This document shows positions 1 through 7,623 of a stretch of 13,433 nt of DNA, piece after piece. The notes beneath the pieces were generated by a model. It saw only the letters and a program-made list of their open reading frames with translations. It was not told where the DNA came from and ran no database searches. Positions within the stretch are counted from its first letter, which is position 1; each line of letters starts with the position of its first letter. A program made the position numbers and the translations under genes. This DNA comes from Bacteroidales bacterium (GTDB taxonomy: Bacteria > Bacteroidota > Bacteroidia > Bacteroidales > UBA1556): positions 1-13,433 of the forward strand of contig JAOZKO010000045.1 of NCBI GenBank assembly GCA_029935325.1, read 5' to 3'.

Positions 1-265
1 GTTTAAGCCTCCCGATAGTTATCGGGACACCCACCTCTCCATTATTGTTGGTTTCAGTTTAAGCCTCCCGATAGTTATCGGGACACCCACCTCTCCATTA
101 TTGTTGGTTTCAGTTTAAGCCTCCCGATAGTTATCGGGACACCCACCTCTCCATTATTGTTGGTTTCAGTTTAAGCCTCCCGATAGTTATCGGGACACCC
201 ACCTCTCCATTATTGTTGGTTTCAGTTTAAGCCTCCCGATAGTTATCGGGACACCCATCTCTCCA
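1..265 (-). repeat. 56-bp tandem repeat with palindrome; tRNA-Ser 5'-like units on the minus strand
   Basis: Four identical 56-bp units start at 1, 57, 113 and 169, and a fifth starting at 225 matches for about 41 bp, with one difference (T for C at 258). Each unit contains the perfect inverted repeat TCCCGATA-GT-TATCGGGA. On the minus strand each unit reads GGAGAGGTGGGTG, then the palindrome, then GGCTTAAAC...AAACCAACA. From memory this resembles the acceptor 5' strand and D-arm of a Bacteroidota serine tRNA gene, with the palindrome inserted in the D-loop. The anticodon arm and 3' half are absent in every unit. The period is not a multiple of three and each unit carries a stop, so it is non-coding. 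The array runs off the left edge, so the copy number is a minimum. The tandem structure is certain; the tRNA origin is inference. Confidence 0.9.
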
Positions 266-306
266 AACTAAGCAATAATCTAAATACAATTCCTTCTTAG
301 CGGATG

Positions 307-336
307 CAAAAGTAATTTTTTTTCCTTTTTGCACAA
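307..336 (-). promoter_or_regulatory. Bacteroidota-type promoter facing the tandem array
   Basis: On the minus strand a TTG (336-334) is followed after exactly 19 nt by TACTTTTG (314-307), a perfect match to the TAnnTTTG -7 consensus with the usual spacing. Transcription would start near 300, leave a leader of about 36 nt, and enter the first GGAGAGA of the repeat array at 264. This is the best-formed promoter in the window. It supports the idea that the array, or a tRNA gene beyond it, is transcribed leftward. Confidence 0.65.
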
Positions 337-462
337 CATATATTTACTTTTTTATTTTTTGAGTAATAATAGAAGAAACTTACTGAGAAACAAAGATTGC
401 TATTACGTTAAAGAAAACTTTGATAATTATTATTTTATAGAATATTTGATTGAAAAAAGACT

Positions 463-470
463 TAGTTTTG
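463..470 (+). promoter_or_regulatory. Candidate -7 element for the histidine kinase gene
   Basis: TAGTTTTG matches TAnnTTTG perfectly and lies 17 nt before the ATG at 488. No TTG is found at the usual 19-21 nt upstream (the nearest leaves 14 nt). The leader would be only about 10 nt, which is short. The rest of 266-487 shows no gene. Confidence 0.45.
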
Positions 471-487
471 CCATATAATATTGTTAT

Positions 488-2644
488 ATGCAAAGGCTCT
501 CAAATATTTTTGTTCTATTTATACTTACATTTATATATGTAAGCACATTTGCTACTCAAAGACAAGATAGCCTGCTTAATCTTTTACCCAATACAACTGA
601 TAATAAGAAGAAAGCGGAGATATATTTGCAGTTAGGTGAATCTTATTTGTTTTCAAAACCCGATTCCTCAAATTTCTATGCCCAGAAAGGAATTTATCTG
701 CTAGACACAAATATTGCAAATACCATACTTATCGATTTATTAGGGCTTGAGGCTACTTCATGCTTTTATACAAGAAACTATACTGGAGCACAAAAGTCTA
801 ATGTTAAAATGTATCGCCTTGCTAAAGAAATTAATGATAAAAGAGGATTATTGCGATCATCAAAGGGTGCTGGAATTAGCTTTTTATATATTGGTGAATT
901 TCAGAAAAGTCTGAAATATTTCCTGATAAATGATTCGCTAATTGATTCTGATAATTATAAGGCCAAAGCTAAAATAAATATGAACTTAGCAAGCGTCTAT
1001 ACTCAGCTCAATGATTACTCAAAAGCTCTAGAATATATTACTAATACTACAAATTTTTACGAAAAGCTAAACGATAGTTCTAATCTTATATATGCCTACA
1101 ATATCTCTGGTATTACATACTATAATTTAGATGAAGATCTGTTGGCAATAAAATATTATAAAAAAGCACTAAAGTTAAATGAGACTCTTAATATCCAAAA
1201 CTTCACATCAGAAATATTATCAAACCTAGCATTGGTGTATATGAATATGGATGATAAATTAGATTCTGCACTTTTACTATTTCATAAAGCTCTTGAGACA
1301 TCAACACTAGAGCCAGGTAGTGGAGACAGAATGATTATACTAACAAATCTAGGCACAACATACTATAAAAACAATGAAATTGACAAATCCATTAGTCTGT
1401 TTCAGCAGGTACTAAACTCTCCATATGTAAATGAACGTTATCACATCCTTGAAGCTACCTATGTAAATTTAGCACAGTCGTTTATAGCGAAACAATTTTA
1501 CGATAGTGCTTATGCGTATGCTAAGAAAGGCATTGAAACATCGTCCATTACGGGTGATTTGGAGTTCAAAATATATGGACTTGAACATTTAATATTTATT
1601 GATTCTTTAAGGTCGGATTATAAATCTTTAAGCATTCATCAGAAAGAGTTTTATGAGGATAAACTAAAACTTAATGATAAAGAATCTAAAGAAAAAATTG
1701 CTGAAATTCTTGGAAATATAGAGCTGGAGAAAAGGAATAAAGAGAATAGTTTATTAATAGAGCAAGCAAAACATCAAAAAGATTCAATTAATCGTAAAAC
1801 TCTAATTAACATTATTATAAGCATTGGATTTGTTATTGTAATTATTTTCGCTAGTTTCCTCTTCTTCTTAAGAAGAAAAACCCAGAAATTGAATTTCCAA
1901 CTTAAAAATAAGAATAAAACCATTGAAGAACAAACTCTACTTTTAAAAACTGCAATTAAAAGTAAAGATGTATTTTTCAATATTATTGGACATGATTTAA
2001 AGAATCCTTTCAACGGACTTATCGGCCTATTGAAGGAACTTGATAATAATAATGAATTATCGAAAGAAGAACAGAAGCATTTGATTAGTATCTTACATAC
2101 TACAAGTGTTAATACACATAAATTCCTGATTAATTTATTGGAATGGGCAACTTCGCAAAGTGGTCAACTTAAAGCAAATATAGAGTCTGTTGAATTAGAT
2201 AAATTAGTAGCTGTATGTTTAAGTGCCCATCATTCACAAATCCAACAAAAACAAATTGAACTTAATATTATTGCATGCTCAAATATTCGAGTAAAGGCTG
2301 ACCAGGAAATGCTAAAAACTATTTTGCGAAATTATTTGAATAATGCAATAAAATTCTCACCTATAAAAGGAGTTATAGAGATAAGTAGCGAACAATCCGA
2401 TAATTATATTAGGCTCAAAATCAAAGATCAGGGTATCGGGATTCCTAATGATAAATTAGAAAACATATTCTCTATTGATTCTACATATAGAAACATTGGA
2501 ACAATGCAGGAGAAAGGTAATGGCTTGGGATTAAAAATTGTCTCTGAGTTTGCACGCAATATGAAGGCCAAAGTAGGAGTTGAAAGTATAGAAAACCAAG
2601 GCAGTACATTTTGGATTGACCTGGAGTTAGATTCTAGAAATTAA
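488..2644 (+). CDS. TPR-containing transmembrane sensor histidine kinase
   Basis: This is a sensor kinase that would autophosphorylate on histidine and pass the phosphate to a response regulator. The start is supported by a signal peptide (residues 1-22, hydrophobic, ending STFA); there is no near alternative Met. Residues about 40-390 form tetratricopeptide-like helical repeats (for example AIKYYKKALKLNE near 220-233), expected to be periplasmic. A coiled-coil stretch (about 390-435) precedes one membrane segment (about 439-461) and a second short coil. The dimerisation domain has the H-box FFNIIGHDLKNPFNG with His502. The ATPase domain shows the N-box RNYLNNAIKFS (614-624), the G1 box DQGIGIP (647-653) and the G2 box KGNGLGL (676-682), so all catalytic motifs are present. 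There is no receiver domain and no response regulator gene in the window, so its partner is unknown. The stop overlaps the convergent epimerase gene by 4 bp. Confidence 0.93.
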   Translation: MQRLSNIFVLFILTFIYVSTFATQRQDSLLNLLPNTTDNKKKAEIYLQLGESYLFSKPDSSNFYAQKGIYLLDTNIANTILIDLLGLEATSCFYTRNYTGAQKSNVKMYRLAKEINDKRGLLRSSKGAGISFLYIGEFQKSLKYFLINDSLIDSDNYKAKAKINMNLASVYTQLNDYSKALEYITNTTNFYEKLNDSSNLIYAYNISGITYYNLDEDLLAIKYYKKALKLNETLNIQNFTSEILSNLALVYMNMDDKLDSALLLFHKALETSTLEPGSGDRMIILTNLGTTYYKNNEIDKSISLFQQVLNSPYVNERYHILEATYVNLAQSFIAKQFYDSAYAYAKKGIETSSITGDLEFKIYGLEHLIFIDSLRSDYKSLSIHQKEFYEDKLKLNDKESKEKIAEILGNIELEKRNKENSLLIEQAKHQKDSINRKTLINIIISIGFVIVIIFASFLFFLRRKTQKLNFQLKNKNKTIEEQTLLLKTAIKSKDVFFNIIGHDLKNPFNGLIGLLKELDNNNELSKEEQKHLISILHTTSVNTHKFLINLLEWATSQSGQLKANIESVELDKLVAVCLSAHHSQIQQKQIELNIIACSNIRVKADQEMLKTILRNYLNNAIKFSPIKGVIEISSEQSDNYIRLKIKDQGIGIPNDKLENIFSIDSTYRNIGTMQEKGNGLGLKIVSEFARNMKAKVGVESIENQGSTFWIDLELDSRN

Positions 2645-3702
2645 TGTTTTAGTTCTTCAATAATCCTTCGTGAAGCGGTCCCTCTGCCATAAAGGTTAAT
2701 ATCAAAATTATGATTATAGCTTTGCGCTTCAAATGCTCCAATAATTTTATTTAAATCGGCACCTACTATTGTATTAAAGCCGTTCTCAACAAGCTCTACC
2801 CATTCTGTTTCATCGCGTAAAGTAATGCAAGGCTTCTCAAAGAAGAAAGCTTCCTTTTGCAGTCCACCACTATCAGTCATTACTAGTTTACAGTTTTTAA
2901 GTAAATGTACCATCTCCAAATATCCTATAGGATCAATTATTTTTACCCTATCAGTATCAATGTCAATATTGGATGTGCTAATAATTTTTTTAGTACGTGG
3001 ATGTAATGGTAGTATTACTGGCATTGTTTTGCTTATCTCAGAAAAAGCTGCAAATATACTTTCCAACCTATTAATATCATCTGTATTTTCTGCCCTATGA
3101 ATTGTTGCCAATACAAACTCTTTGGGCAAATCCATAGCTGGTGGTCTTGATTTTTGCGAGTAAAACATCGCAGCATCTTGCATTACATCACCAGATTTTA
3201 TAATACGAATATCTATATTTTCATAACCTTCCTTATTAAGGTTCTCAATTGCAGCATCAGTAGGGCAAAACAGTATATTTGAAATCCTATCAGTAAGAAT
3301 TCTATTTATCTCCTCAGGCATTTGCATATTAAAAGAGCGCAAACCTGCCTCCACATGTGCTACTTTGATATGAAGTTTACGAGCGGCTAATGCGCCTGCT
3401 ATTGTTGAGTTTGTATCGCCATATACAAGCACCCAATCAGGCTTCTCCTTGAGCAAAACCTCCTCTATCTTCTCCATCATCTGCCCAGTCATAGCACCAT
3501 GGTTAAGTCCATTGATATCAAGATTATAGTTTGGTTTAGGAATTTCCATTTCATCAAAGAATATATCCGACATATTTGCATCAAAATGCTGTCCAGTATG
3601 CACTATCAACTCTTCAACATCGTCATGTTTTGCTATCTCTCTGCTAACTGCTGCAGCTTTAATAAACTGTGGCCTGGCTCCTACTATTGTAATAATCTTC
3701 AT
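2641..3702 (-). CDS. wecB: UDP-N-acetylglucosamine 2-epimerase (non-hydrolysing, WecB family)
   Basis: The product is a cytoplasmic GT-B-fold enzyme that would interconvert UDP-GlcNAc and UDP-ManNAc, supplying ManNAc-type sugars for surface glycans. At 353 residues it is close to the usual family length of about 370. Family motifs in order are GARPQFIKAA (8-17, with Arg10 and Lys15), HTGQHFD (35-41), GDTNST with Asp96 (95-100), HVEAGLRS with Glu118 (116-123), PEEINR with Glu131 (129-134), TIHRAEN with His202 (200-206), HPRT (234-237), TDSGGLQKEA (276-285) and RDETEWVE (296-303). All the residues I associate with catalysis and UDP binding are present. A relative acting on UDP-2,3-diacetamido uronic acids (WbpI-like) cannot be excluded from sequence alone. 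It is divergent from the flippase gene, which places it in the glycan locus. Its TAA stop lies inside the kinase stop overlap. Confidence 0.92.
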   Translation of the reverse strand: MKIITIVGARPQFIKAAAVSREIAKHDDVEELIVHTGQHFDANMSDIFFDEMEIPKPNYNLDINGLNHGAMTGQMMEKIEEVLLKEKPDWVLVYGDTNSTIAGALAARKLHIKVAHVEAGLRSFNMQMPEEINRILTDRISNILFCPTDAAIENLNKEGYENIDIRIIKSGDVMQDAAMFYSQKSRPPAMDLPKEFVLATIHRAENTDDINRLESIFAAFSEISKTMPVILPLHPRTKKIISTSNIDIDTDRVKIIDPIGYLEMVHLLKNCKLVMTDSGGLQKEAFFFEKPCITLRDETEWVELVENGFNTIVGADLNKIIGAFEAQSYNHNFDINLYGRGTASRRIIEELKH

Positions 3703-3726
3703 ATATATATAATCTCAATTAATTAT

Positions 3727-3758
3727 TTGCAAAGTAAATATAATCTTTGCAATGACAA
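3727..3758 (-). promoter_or_regulatory. Promoter of the epimerase gene, embedded in an inverted repeat
   Basis: On the minus strand TTG (3758-3756) and TTACTTTG (3737-3730, one mismatch to TAnnTTTG) are 18 nt apart and lie 28 nt before the epimerase ATG. The segment 3727-3752 is a perfect 8-bp inverted repeat, TTGCAAAG and CTTTGCAA separated by 10 bp. A weaker plus-strand -7 (AATCTTTG, 3742-3749) is therefore also present. The symmetry could reflect back-to-back promoters or a regulator site. Confidence 0.5.
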
Positions 3759-3796
3759 TAAAAAAATTCAACAATAATTCTTTTATTAAAATGTTT

Positions 3797-3804
3797 TACA
3801 TTTG
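3797..3804 (+). promoter_or_regulatory. Candidate -7 element for the flippase gene
   Basis: TACATTTG is a perfect TAnnTTTG match, 23 nt before the TTG start codon at 3828. A TTG at -33 is not evident. A transcript would begin near 3811 and have a leader of about 17 nt. Confidence 0.5.
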
Positions 3805-3827
3805 TACTATTATAAATCTAGATATAA

Positions 3828-5135
3828 TTGAAATCCACAATTAAAGTTTTAAAAGGAAAGTTCACTGAAAATAGCTATCTAAAAAATGTAGTTGTTTTAA
3901 TGTTTGGATCAGGGATATCGCAGCTAATACCATTTGCGATTTCGGTTGTACTAAGCCGATTATATACCTCTGAGGAATTTGGTGTATTCACTCTTTTCTC
4001 AAGCATAGTTTCCTTTCTGGCAGTAATTTCTACCATGAGATATGAGGTGGCAATAATGCTACCTAAAAGAAATATTGAGGCCTTTCACCTTGTAGTACTT
4101 TCATTGATAATTAGTCTATTTGTTTCTGTAACAGTGCTTATTAGCACTTTATTATTTCCTATTTCTATATCTGAGTTATTGTCTTCCCAAAACATAAAAC
4201 CTTGGCTATTCCTATTAGGTATTAGTGTTTTTCTGGTAGGAGGAGTGCAGACATTTACAATTTGGTTTAATCGTAGAAAAAAATACAAAATTATATCCTC
4301 CACAATGGTTAGTCAATCTGCTACCACAGCAACTATCAATACAATTAATGGTTTCTCTGGACTTACATCTGGCGGACTTATTATTGGTGGAATAAGTGGG
4401 CAGTTTATAGCTTTTGTAAATTATGCCAGGCTGTTTTTTAAATATTACAGCCGATTATTCAAATATTTCTCATGGCAAAGACTTTGGAAAGCAGCAAAAG
4501 ACTATTCTGATTATCCAAAATTTAGCTTTCCACATCGTTTAGTGGATATGATATCAATCACTGGCCTGCCTATTATTATTGCTTTTCTTTTTACTGAAGC
4601 AATTCTTGGTTGGTATGGGTTTATGTTAAGAGTTTTGAAAGCTCCATTAGGGATTTTAGCAGCGAGTTTGGGGCAGGTTTATTTCCAGCAGCTTTCGGAG
4701 CAGGTGGCACAAAGAAAAAGTGTAAAAAGCCTTTTTAGGAAAACAGTATTACGAATTGCTGTGATTATTCTACCATTTTTTATTGTAATATTAATTTGGG
4801 GACCTGATATATTCGCCTTTGTATTTAGTGAGAAATGGAGACAAGCAGGGGTTTATGCACAATACCTTACTCCGTGGCTATTGGTTTCGTCAATTACCTC
4901 TCCTGTTTCGCAAACACCTCTATCTTTGGGATATGTAAAGCTAAATATGATTGCTGGTATTATTGGAAACTTATTGATAGTTACTATATTTATAGTTTTT
5001 GCAAAGGTGTTTGATAATATTGAATCGGTATTCCTGATTATTGGAATTGTGATGCCCGTGTTTTATTTACTTTTGCTTCTTTGGTATAATGCAATTATTA
5101 ATAAATATGAAAGAGACACAAAGCTTAAAAGTTAA
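3828..5135 (+). CDS. Wzx-like polysaccharide flippase (lipopolysaccharide biosynthesis protein)
   Basis: This is a multi-spanning inner-membrane protein of the polysaccharide-transport branch of the MOP superfamily. It is expected to flip undecaprenyl-linked oligosaccharides to the periplasmic side. The 435 residues contain roughly 12 hydrophobic segments. The N-terminal pattern LKNVVVLMFGSGISQLIP...LSRLYTSEEFGVF (18-54) and the C-terminal-half motif FSEKWRQAGVYAQYLTPW (333-350) are typical of Bacteroidota members. The start must be TTG at 3828 or a rarer codon just after it: an in-frame TAA ends at 3827, and the first ATG (3900, residue 25) falls inside the first membrane helix and would remove conserved sequence. 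It is divergent from the epimerase and upstream of two glycosyltransferases. No charged-residue or sugar-specificity signature can be read, so the substrate is unknown. Confidence 0.9.
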   Translation: MKSTIKVLKGKFTENSYLKNVVVLMFGSGISQLIPFAISVVLSRLYTSEEFGVFTLFSSIVSFLAVISTMRYEVAIMLPKRNIEAFHLVVLSLIISLFVSVTVLISTLLFPISISELLSSQNIKPWLFLLGISVFLVGGVQTFTIWFNRRKKYKIISSTMVSQSATTATINTINGFSGLTSGGLIIGGISGQFIAFVNYARLFFKYYSRLFKYFSWQRLWKAAKDYSDYPKFSFPHRLVDMISITGLPIIIAFLFTEAILGWYGFMLRVLKAPLGILAASLGQVYFQQLSEQVAQRKSVKSLFRKTVLRIAVIILPFFIVILIWGPDIFAFVFSEKWRQAGVYAQYLTPWLLVSSITSPVSQTPLSLGYVKLNMIAGIIGNLLIVTIFIVFAKVFDNIESVFLIIGIVMPVFYLLLLLWYNAIINKYERDTKLKS

Positions 5136-5159
5136 GAAAAGCTTTAAGGAGGCTTCTTT
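5134..5159 (+). terminator. Weak hairpin after the flippase stop
   Basis: AAGAAAAGC and GCTTCTTT can form a stem with four solid pairs, one mismatch and three further pairs around a 9-nt loop. There is no proper T-run afterwards. It could be a weak terminator or chance. Confidence 0.2.
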
Positions 5160-5207
5160 GGTCTTATAATTATTTGGACTTAATGTTTCCAATTTGAATT
5201 AAAGTTT

Positions 5208-5215
5208 TATTTTTG
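5208..5215 (+). promoter_or_regulatory. Candidate -7 element upstream of the glycosyltransferase operon
   Basis: TATTTTTG matches TAnnTTTG perfectly, but the nearest upstream TTTG leaves only 11 nt. It would give a leader of about 190 nt carrying the CGCAAAGA repeat. No better motif was seen nearer to the ATG at 5413, so the two glycosyltransferase genes may instead be read through from the flippase. Confidence 0.3.
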
Positions 5216-5244
5216 CATCAATAGTTCGTTAAACTTTTGTTTCT

Positions 5245-5268
5245 CGCAAAGACGCCAAGACGCAAAGG
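5245..5268 (+). repeat. Dispersed intergenic repeat, three CGCMAAGR octamers
   Basis: The segment splits into CGCAAAGA, CGCCAAGA and CGCAAAGG. It matches 18 of 24 positions of the reverse complement of 10467-10490, and five of the six differences are transitions. This indicates two diverged copies of one family within the window, in opposite orientation. I recall similar 'cgcaaagacgcaaag' strings between genes of many Bacteroidota, with no agreed function. Confidence 0.65.
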
Positions 5269-5412
5269 GTTGATTTTGTGATTATTATACATTATTGCGC
5301 AAAGCCGTAATCGTCTGACTGTGTGATTTATATAAAACATTAACGGAGTATTGTGCATAGAACAGAAGAGAATTTATTTTAACTAAAGCAAATAAAATTA
5401 TCATAAATATTT

Positions 5413-6492
5413 ATGGCAAAAAAGATATTGTTTATAAGCTACTATTTCCCCCCCTATAATTCTGTTGGGATTAAGCGGGTATTATATTGGTTTCAGAATA
5501 TCCATAAGTATAATTACGAAGCTGTGGTATTAACAGCTATCAAACAAGATCAAGCAAATAGTAATATAAGTTTTGTGCCTGCAAATAATAAGCATATATT
5601 ATCGCATTTTATTAAAGATGAAGGTATCAATTGGCTGTCAAATTTAAAGATTGAAATGTCGAAATACAAGCCAGATGCATTTGATTCTATTATTATATCT
5701 GGGGGTCCATTTATGCATATGTTATTAAGTAAGTATTTGAAAGATAACTTTTCTGCAAAAATAATCCTCGATTTCAGAGATCCATTTTATGCTAATCCAA
5801 GATTCAAATCTTCTGCAATAAAAGACCAAATCAAGCTATTTTTTCAAAGCAAATTTCTGAGATATGCTGATATTGTTATTACGGTAAATAACGAATGCAA
5901 GAGATTAATAAAGCATCCAAATATTCATATTATTGATAATGGATATGATGAAAATACATTGGAAAGTATAAAAACTGAGCTTATTGATTTACCTAAAAGT
6001 AGTGATGATAATATTACTATTTCTGCAATAGGAAGAGTAGATTCTGATTTTGAGATGGATTTCTTCTTTCAGTCGTTAAAGGCAAATACTGATTTTAATT
6101 TTAGATATATAGGGAATAATAGTTTTGAAAAATATGAAAACCAATATTTCCATGGTGGTTCAGTTTCTTATTCTGAAGCTCTAAAATTTATCTCAAAGTC
6201 GGATGCATGTGTAATCTTTACTGGAGGTGAAGCTTTTGAATCATCAACAAAGATATTTGATTATTTAGCTCTTAACAAAACAATTCTTATTATTACCAAT
6301 GGCGAGCCCATGACTGGTAGCATGCATCAAATAACTCAAAATTACCCAAATATATTCTGGGCAAAAAACAATTCAGAATCAATTTCAAAAGCATTGCAGA
6401 AAGTAAAAAATCATAATATAGTAAAAGTTGATACGCAGGAGTTCTCAAGAGAAGCTGGTTTAAAAAAATTAATTCAAATTATAGGCCAATGA
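5413..6492 (+). CDS. GT-B glycosyltransferase (family 4-like)
   Basis: This is a cytoplasmic or membrane-associated glycosyltransferase that would add a sugar from a nucleotide donor to a growing lipid-linked glycan. The N-terminal Rossmann half opens with KILFISYYFPPYNSVGIKR (4-22), the PP...G..R acceptor-side loop typical of the Glyco_transf_4 type. DFRDPF (120-125) and the segment IVITVNNECKRL (154-165) follow in the expected places. The C-terminal half has an inter-domain strand with ISAIGRVD (203-210), then FHGGSVSYSEAL (246-257) and STKIFDYLALNK (278-289), the last corresponding to the donor-binding helix of GT4-like enzymes. The canonical EX7E motif is not complete: the region reads GGEAFESSTKIFDYL. 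The length of 359 is normal. It overlaps the next gene by ATGA, so the two are translationally coupled. Sugar specificity is unknown. The start has no Shine-Dalgarno, only AT-rich leader. Confidence 0.85.
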   Translation: MAKKILFISYYFPPYNSVGIKRVLYWFQNIHKYNYEAVVLTAIKQDQANSNISFVPANNKHILSHFIKDEGINWLSNLKIEMSKYKPDAFDSIIISGGPFMHMLLSKYLKDNFSAKIILDFRDPFYANPRFKSSAIKDQIKLFFQSKFLRYADIVITVNNECKRLIKHPNIHIIDNGYDENTLESIKTELIDLPKSSDDNITISAIGRVDSDFEMDFFFQSLKANTDFNFRYIGNNSFEKYENQYFHGGSVSYSEALKFISKSDACVIFTGGEAFESSTKIFDYLALNKTILIITNGEPMTGSMHQITQNYPNIFWAKNNSESISKALQKVKNHNIVKVDTQEFSREAGLKKLIQIIGQ

Positions 6493-7574
6493 GATTAATG
6501 ATATTAGCAGACGCACAGAGTACTCATACGTTGAAATGGGTAAACTCATTATCCATAGAGGTTGATGCAATATGCTTATTAAGCCTTCGTGAGGCAGATA
6601 CTGCTTTATACCATCATAATATTGAATTCCATAATATTGATTTGAAAAGTAAATCTCAGAAATCAGATGAGACTTTTAAAATTGGCTATTTACAGTTTCT
6701 AAAAGAAGTAAAGAAGCAAATAAGGAATTTTAAACCTGATATTTTACATGCCTATTATGCTACAAGTTATGGACTTATTGGCGCATTATCTAATTTCAAA
6801 CCATTTGTAATTTCTGTTTGGGGAAGCGATATTTTTGAGTTTCCACAAAAGTCGATATTACATAAACAATTACTGAAGTATAATTTAAACAAAGCAACAA
6901 TTATTCAGTCAACCTCTAAAATAATGGCTAAGGAGACAATGCTTTATACAACTAAAAAGGTTGAAACTTTAGCTTTTGGCATTGATCTTAATAAGTTTAA
7001 ACCAAAAAAAACAAATGATAATAGCTTTATAATTGGCACTATTAAAATGTTGGAGGAAGTTTATGGAATTAATTATTTAATTGAAGCTTTTAATATTTTA
7101 TTGAAAAAACATACTGATATAAACCTAAAACTTATGATTGTAGGGGATGGGCCAAAATTAAATGAGTATAAAGAGTTGACAGAAGAATATGGGATTCAAG
7201 AATCAGTAACTTTTGTTGGAGCAGTAGCTGCTGCAGAAGCTGTAAAATATCACAATATGATGTCAGTTTTTGTAGCATTATCATTAAGCGAAAGCTTTGG
7301 TGTATCAATATTAGAAGCCGCAGCATGTGGCATTCCTTCGGTTGTGTCAAATGTAGGTGGATTGCCTGAGATTGTGATAGATGGAAAAACAGGCTTTATA
7401 GTAGAGCCAAGATCACCAGAACAAGCAGCTGAAGCAATTTCTAAATATATTACAGACCCTAGCTTAAAAGATAAAATGGGTGAAAACGCTAGATTATTTG
7501 TAGAGCAAAATTATGATTGGAAAAATAGTGTTTCAGAACAATTGGATATTTATTCCAAGATAATTAAGATATAA
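6489..7574 (+). CDS. GT4-family glycosyltransferase
   Basis: A retaining GT-B glycosyltransferase, 361 residues, normal for the family. The N-terminal half contains DILHAYYATSYGLIGAL (84-100) and VISVWGSDIFEFP (107-119), the latter the usual 'WGSD' acceptor-side segment. The linker has AFGIDLNKFKP (162-172). The C-terminal Glycos_transf_1 domain shows LMIVGDGPKLNEY (215-227), VTFVGAV (240-246) and the complete EX7E motif ESFGVSILE (Glu268, Glu276), followed by ACGIPSVVSNVGGLPEIV (279-296), which binds the nucleotide-sugar diphosphate. The start codon overlaps the previous stop as ATGA, so it is coupled to the upstream glycosyltransferase, and both probably act in sequence on the same glycan. 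The donor sugar cannot be predicted. Confidence 0.92.
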   Translation: MRLMILADAQSTHTLKWVNSLSIEVDAICLLSLREADTALYHHNIEFHNIDLKSKSQKSDETFKIGYLQFLKEVKKQIRNFKPDILHAYYATSYGLIGALSNFKPFVISVWGSDIFEFPQKSILHKQLLKYNLNKATIIQSTSKIMAKETMLYTTKKVETLAFGIDLNKFKPKKTNDNSFIIGTIKMLEEVYGINYLIEAFNILLKKHTDINLKLMIVGDGPKLNEYKELTEEYGIQESVTFVGAVAAAEAVKYHNMMSVFVALSLSESFGVSILEAAACGIPSVVSNVGGLPEIVIDGKTGFIVEPRSPEQAAEAISKYITDPSLKDKMGENARLFVEQNYDWKNSVSEQLDIYSKIIKI

Positions 7575-7596
7575 GGTGAAGGTGCTGTTTTTCTAT

Positions 7597-7604
7597 TAAA
7601 TTTG
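7597..7604 (+). promoter_or_regulatory. Candidate internal promoter for the ligase-oxidoreductase pair
   Basis: TAAATTTG is a perfect TAnnTTTG in the 49-bp gap, 20 nt before the ATG at 7624. No clear TTG at -33. It would allow the last two genes of the block to be transcribed separately. Confidence 0.4.
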
Positions 7605-7623
7605 CAGAATTCAATTACTAAAT

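Noticed and set aside
11..26. Palindromes as rho-independent terminators
   Set aside because: The hairpins are not followed by a T-run on either strand, and they recur every 56 bp as part of the repeat.
1..265. CRISPR array
   Set aside because: The units repeat along their whole 56 bp with no distinct spacers, and no cas genes are nearby.
363..406. Inverted repeat GTAATA/TATTAC before the kinase gene
   Set aside because: Only six AT-rich pairs with a large loop; expected by chance in this composition.
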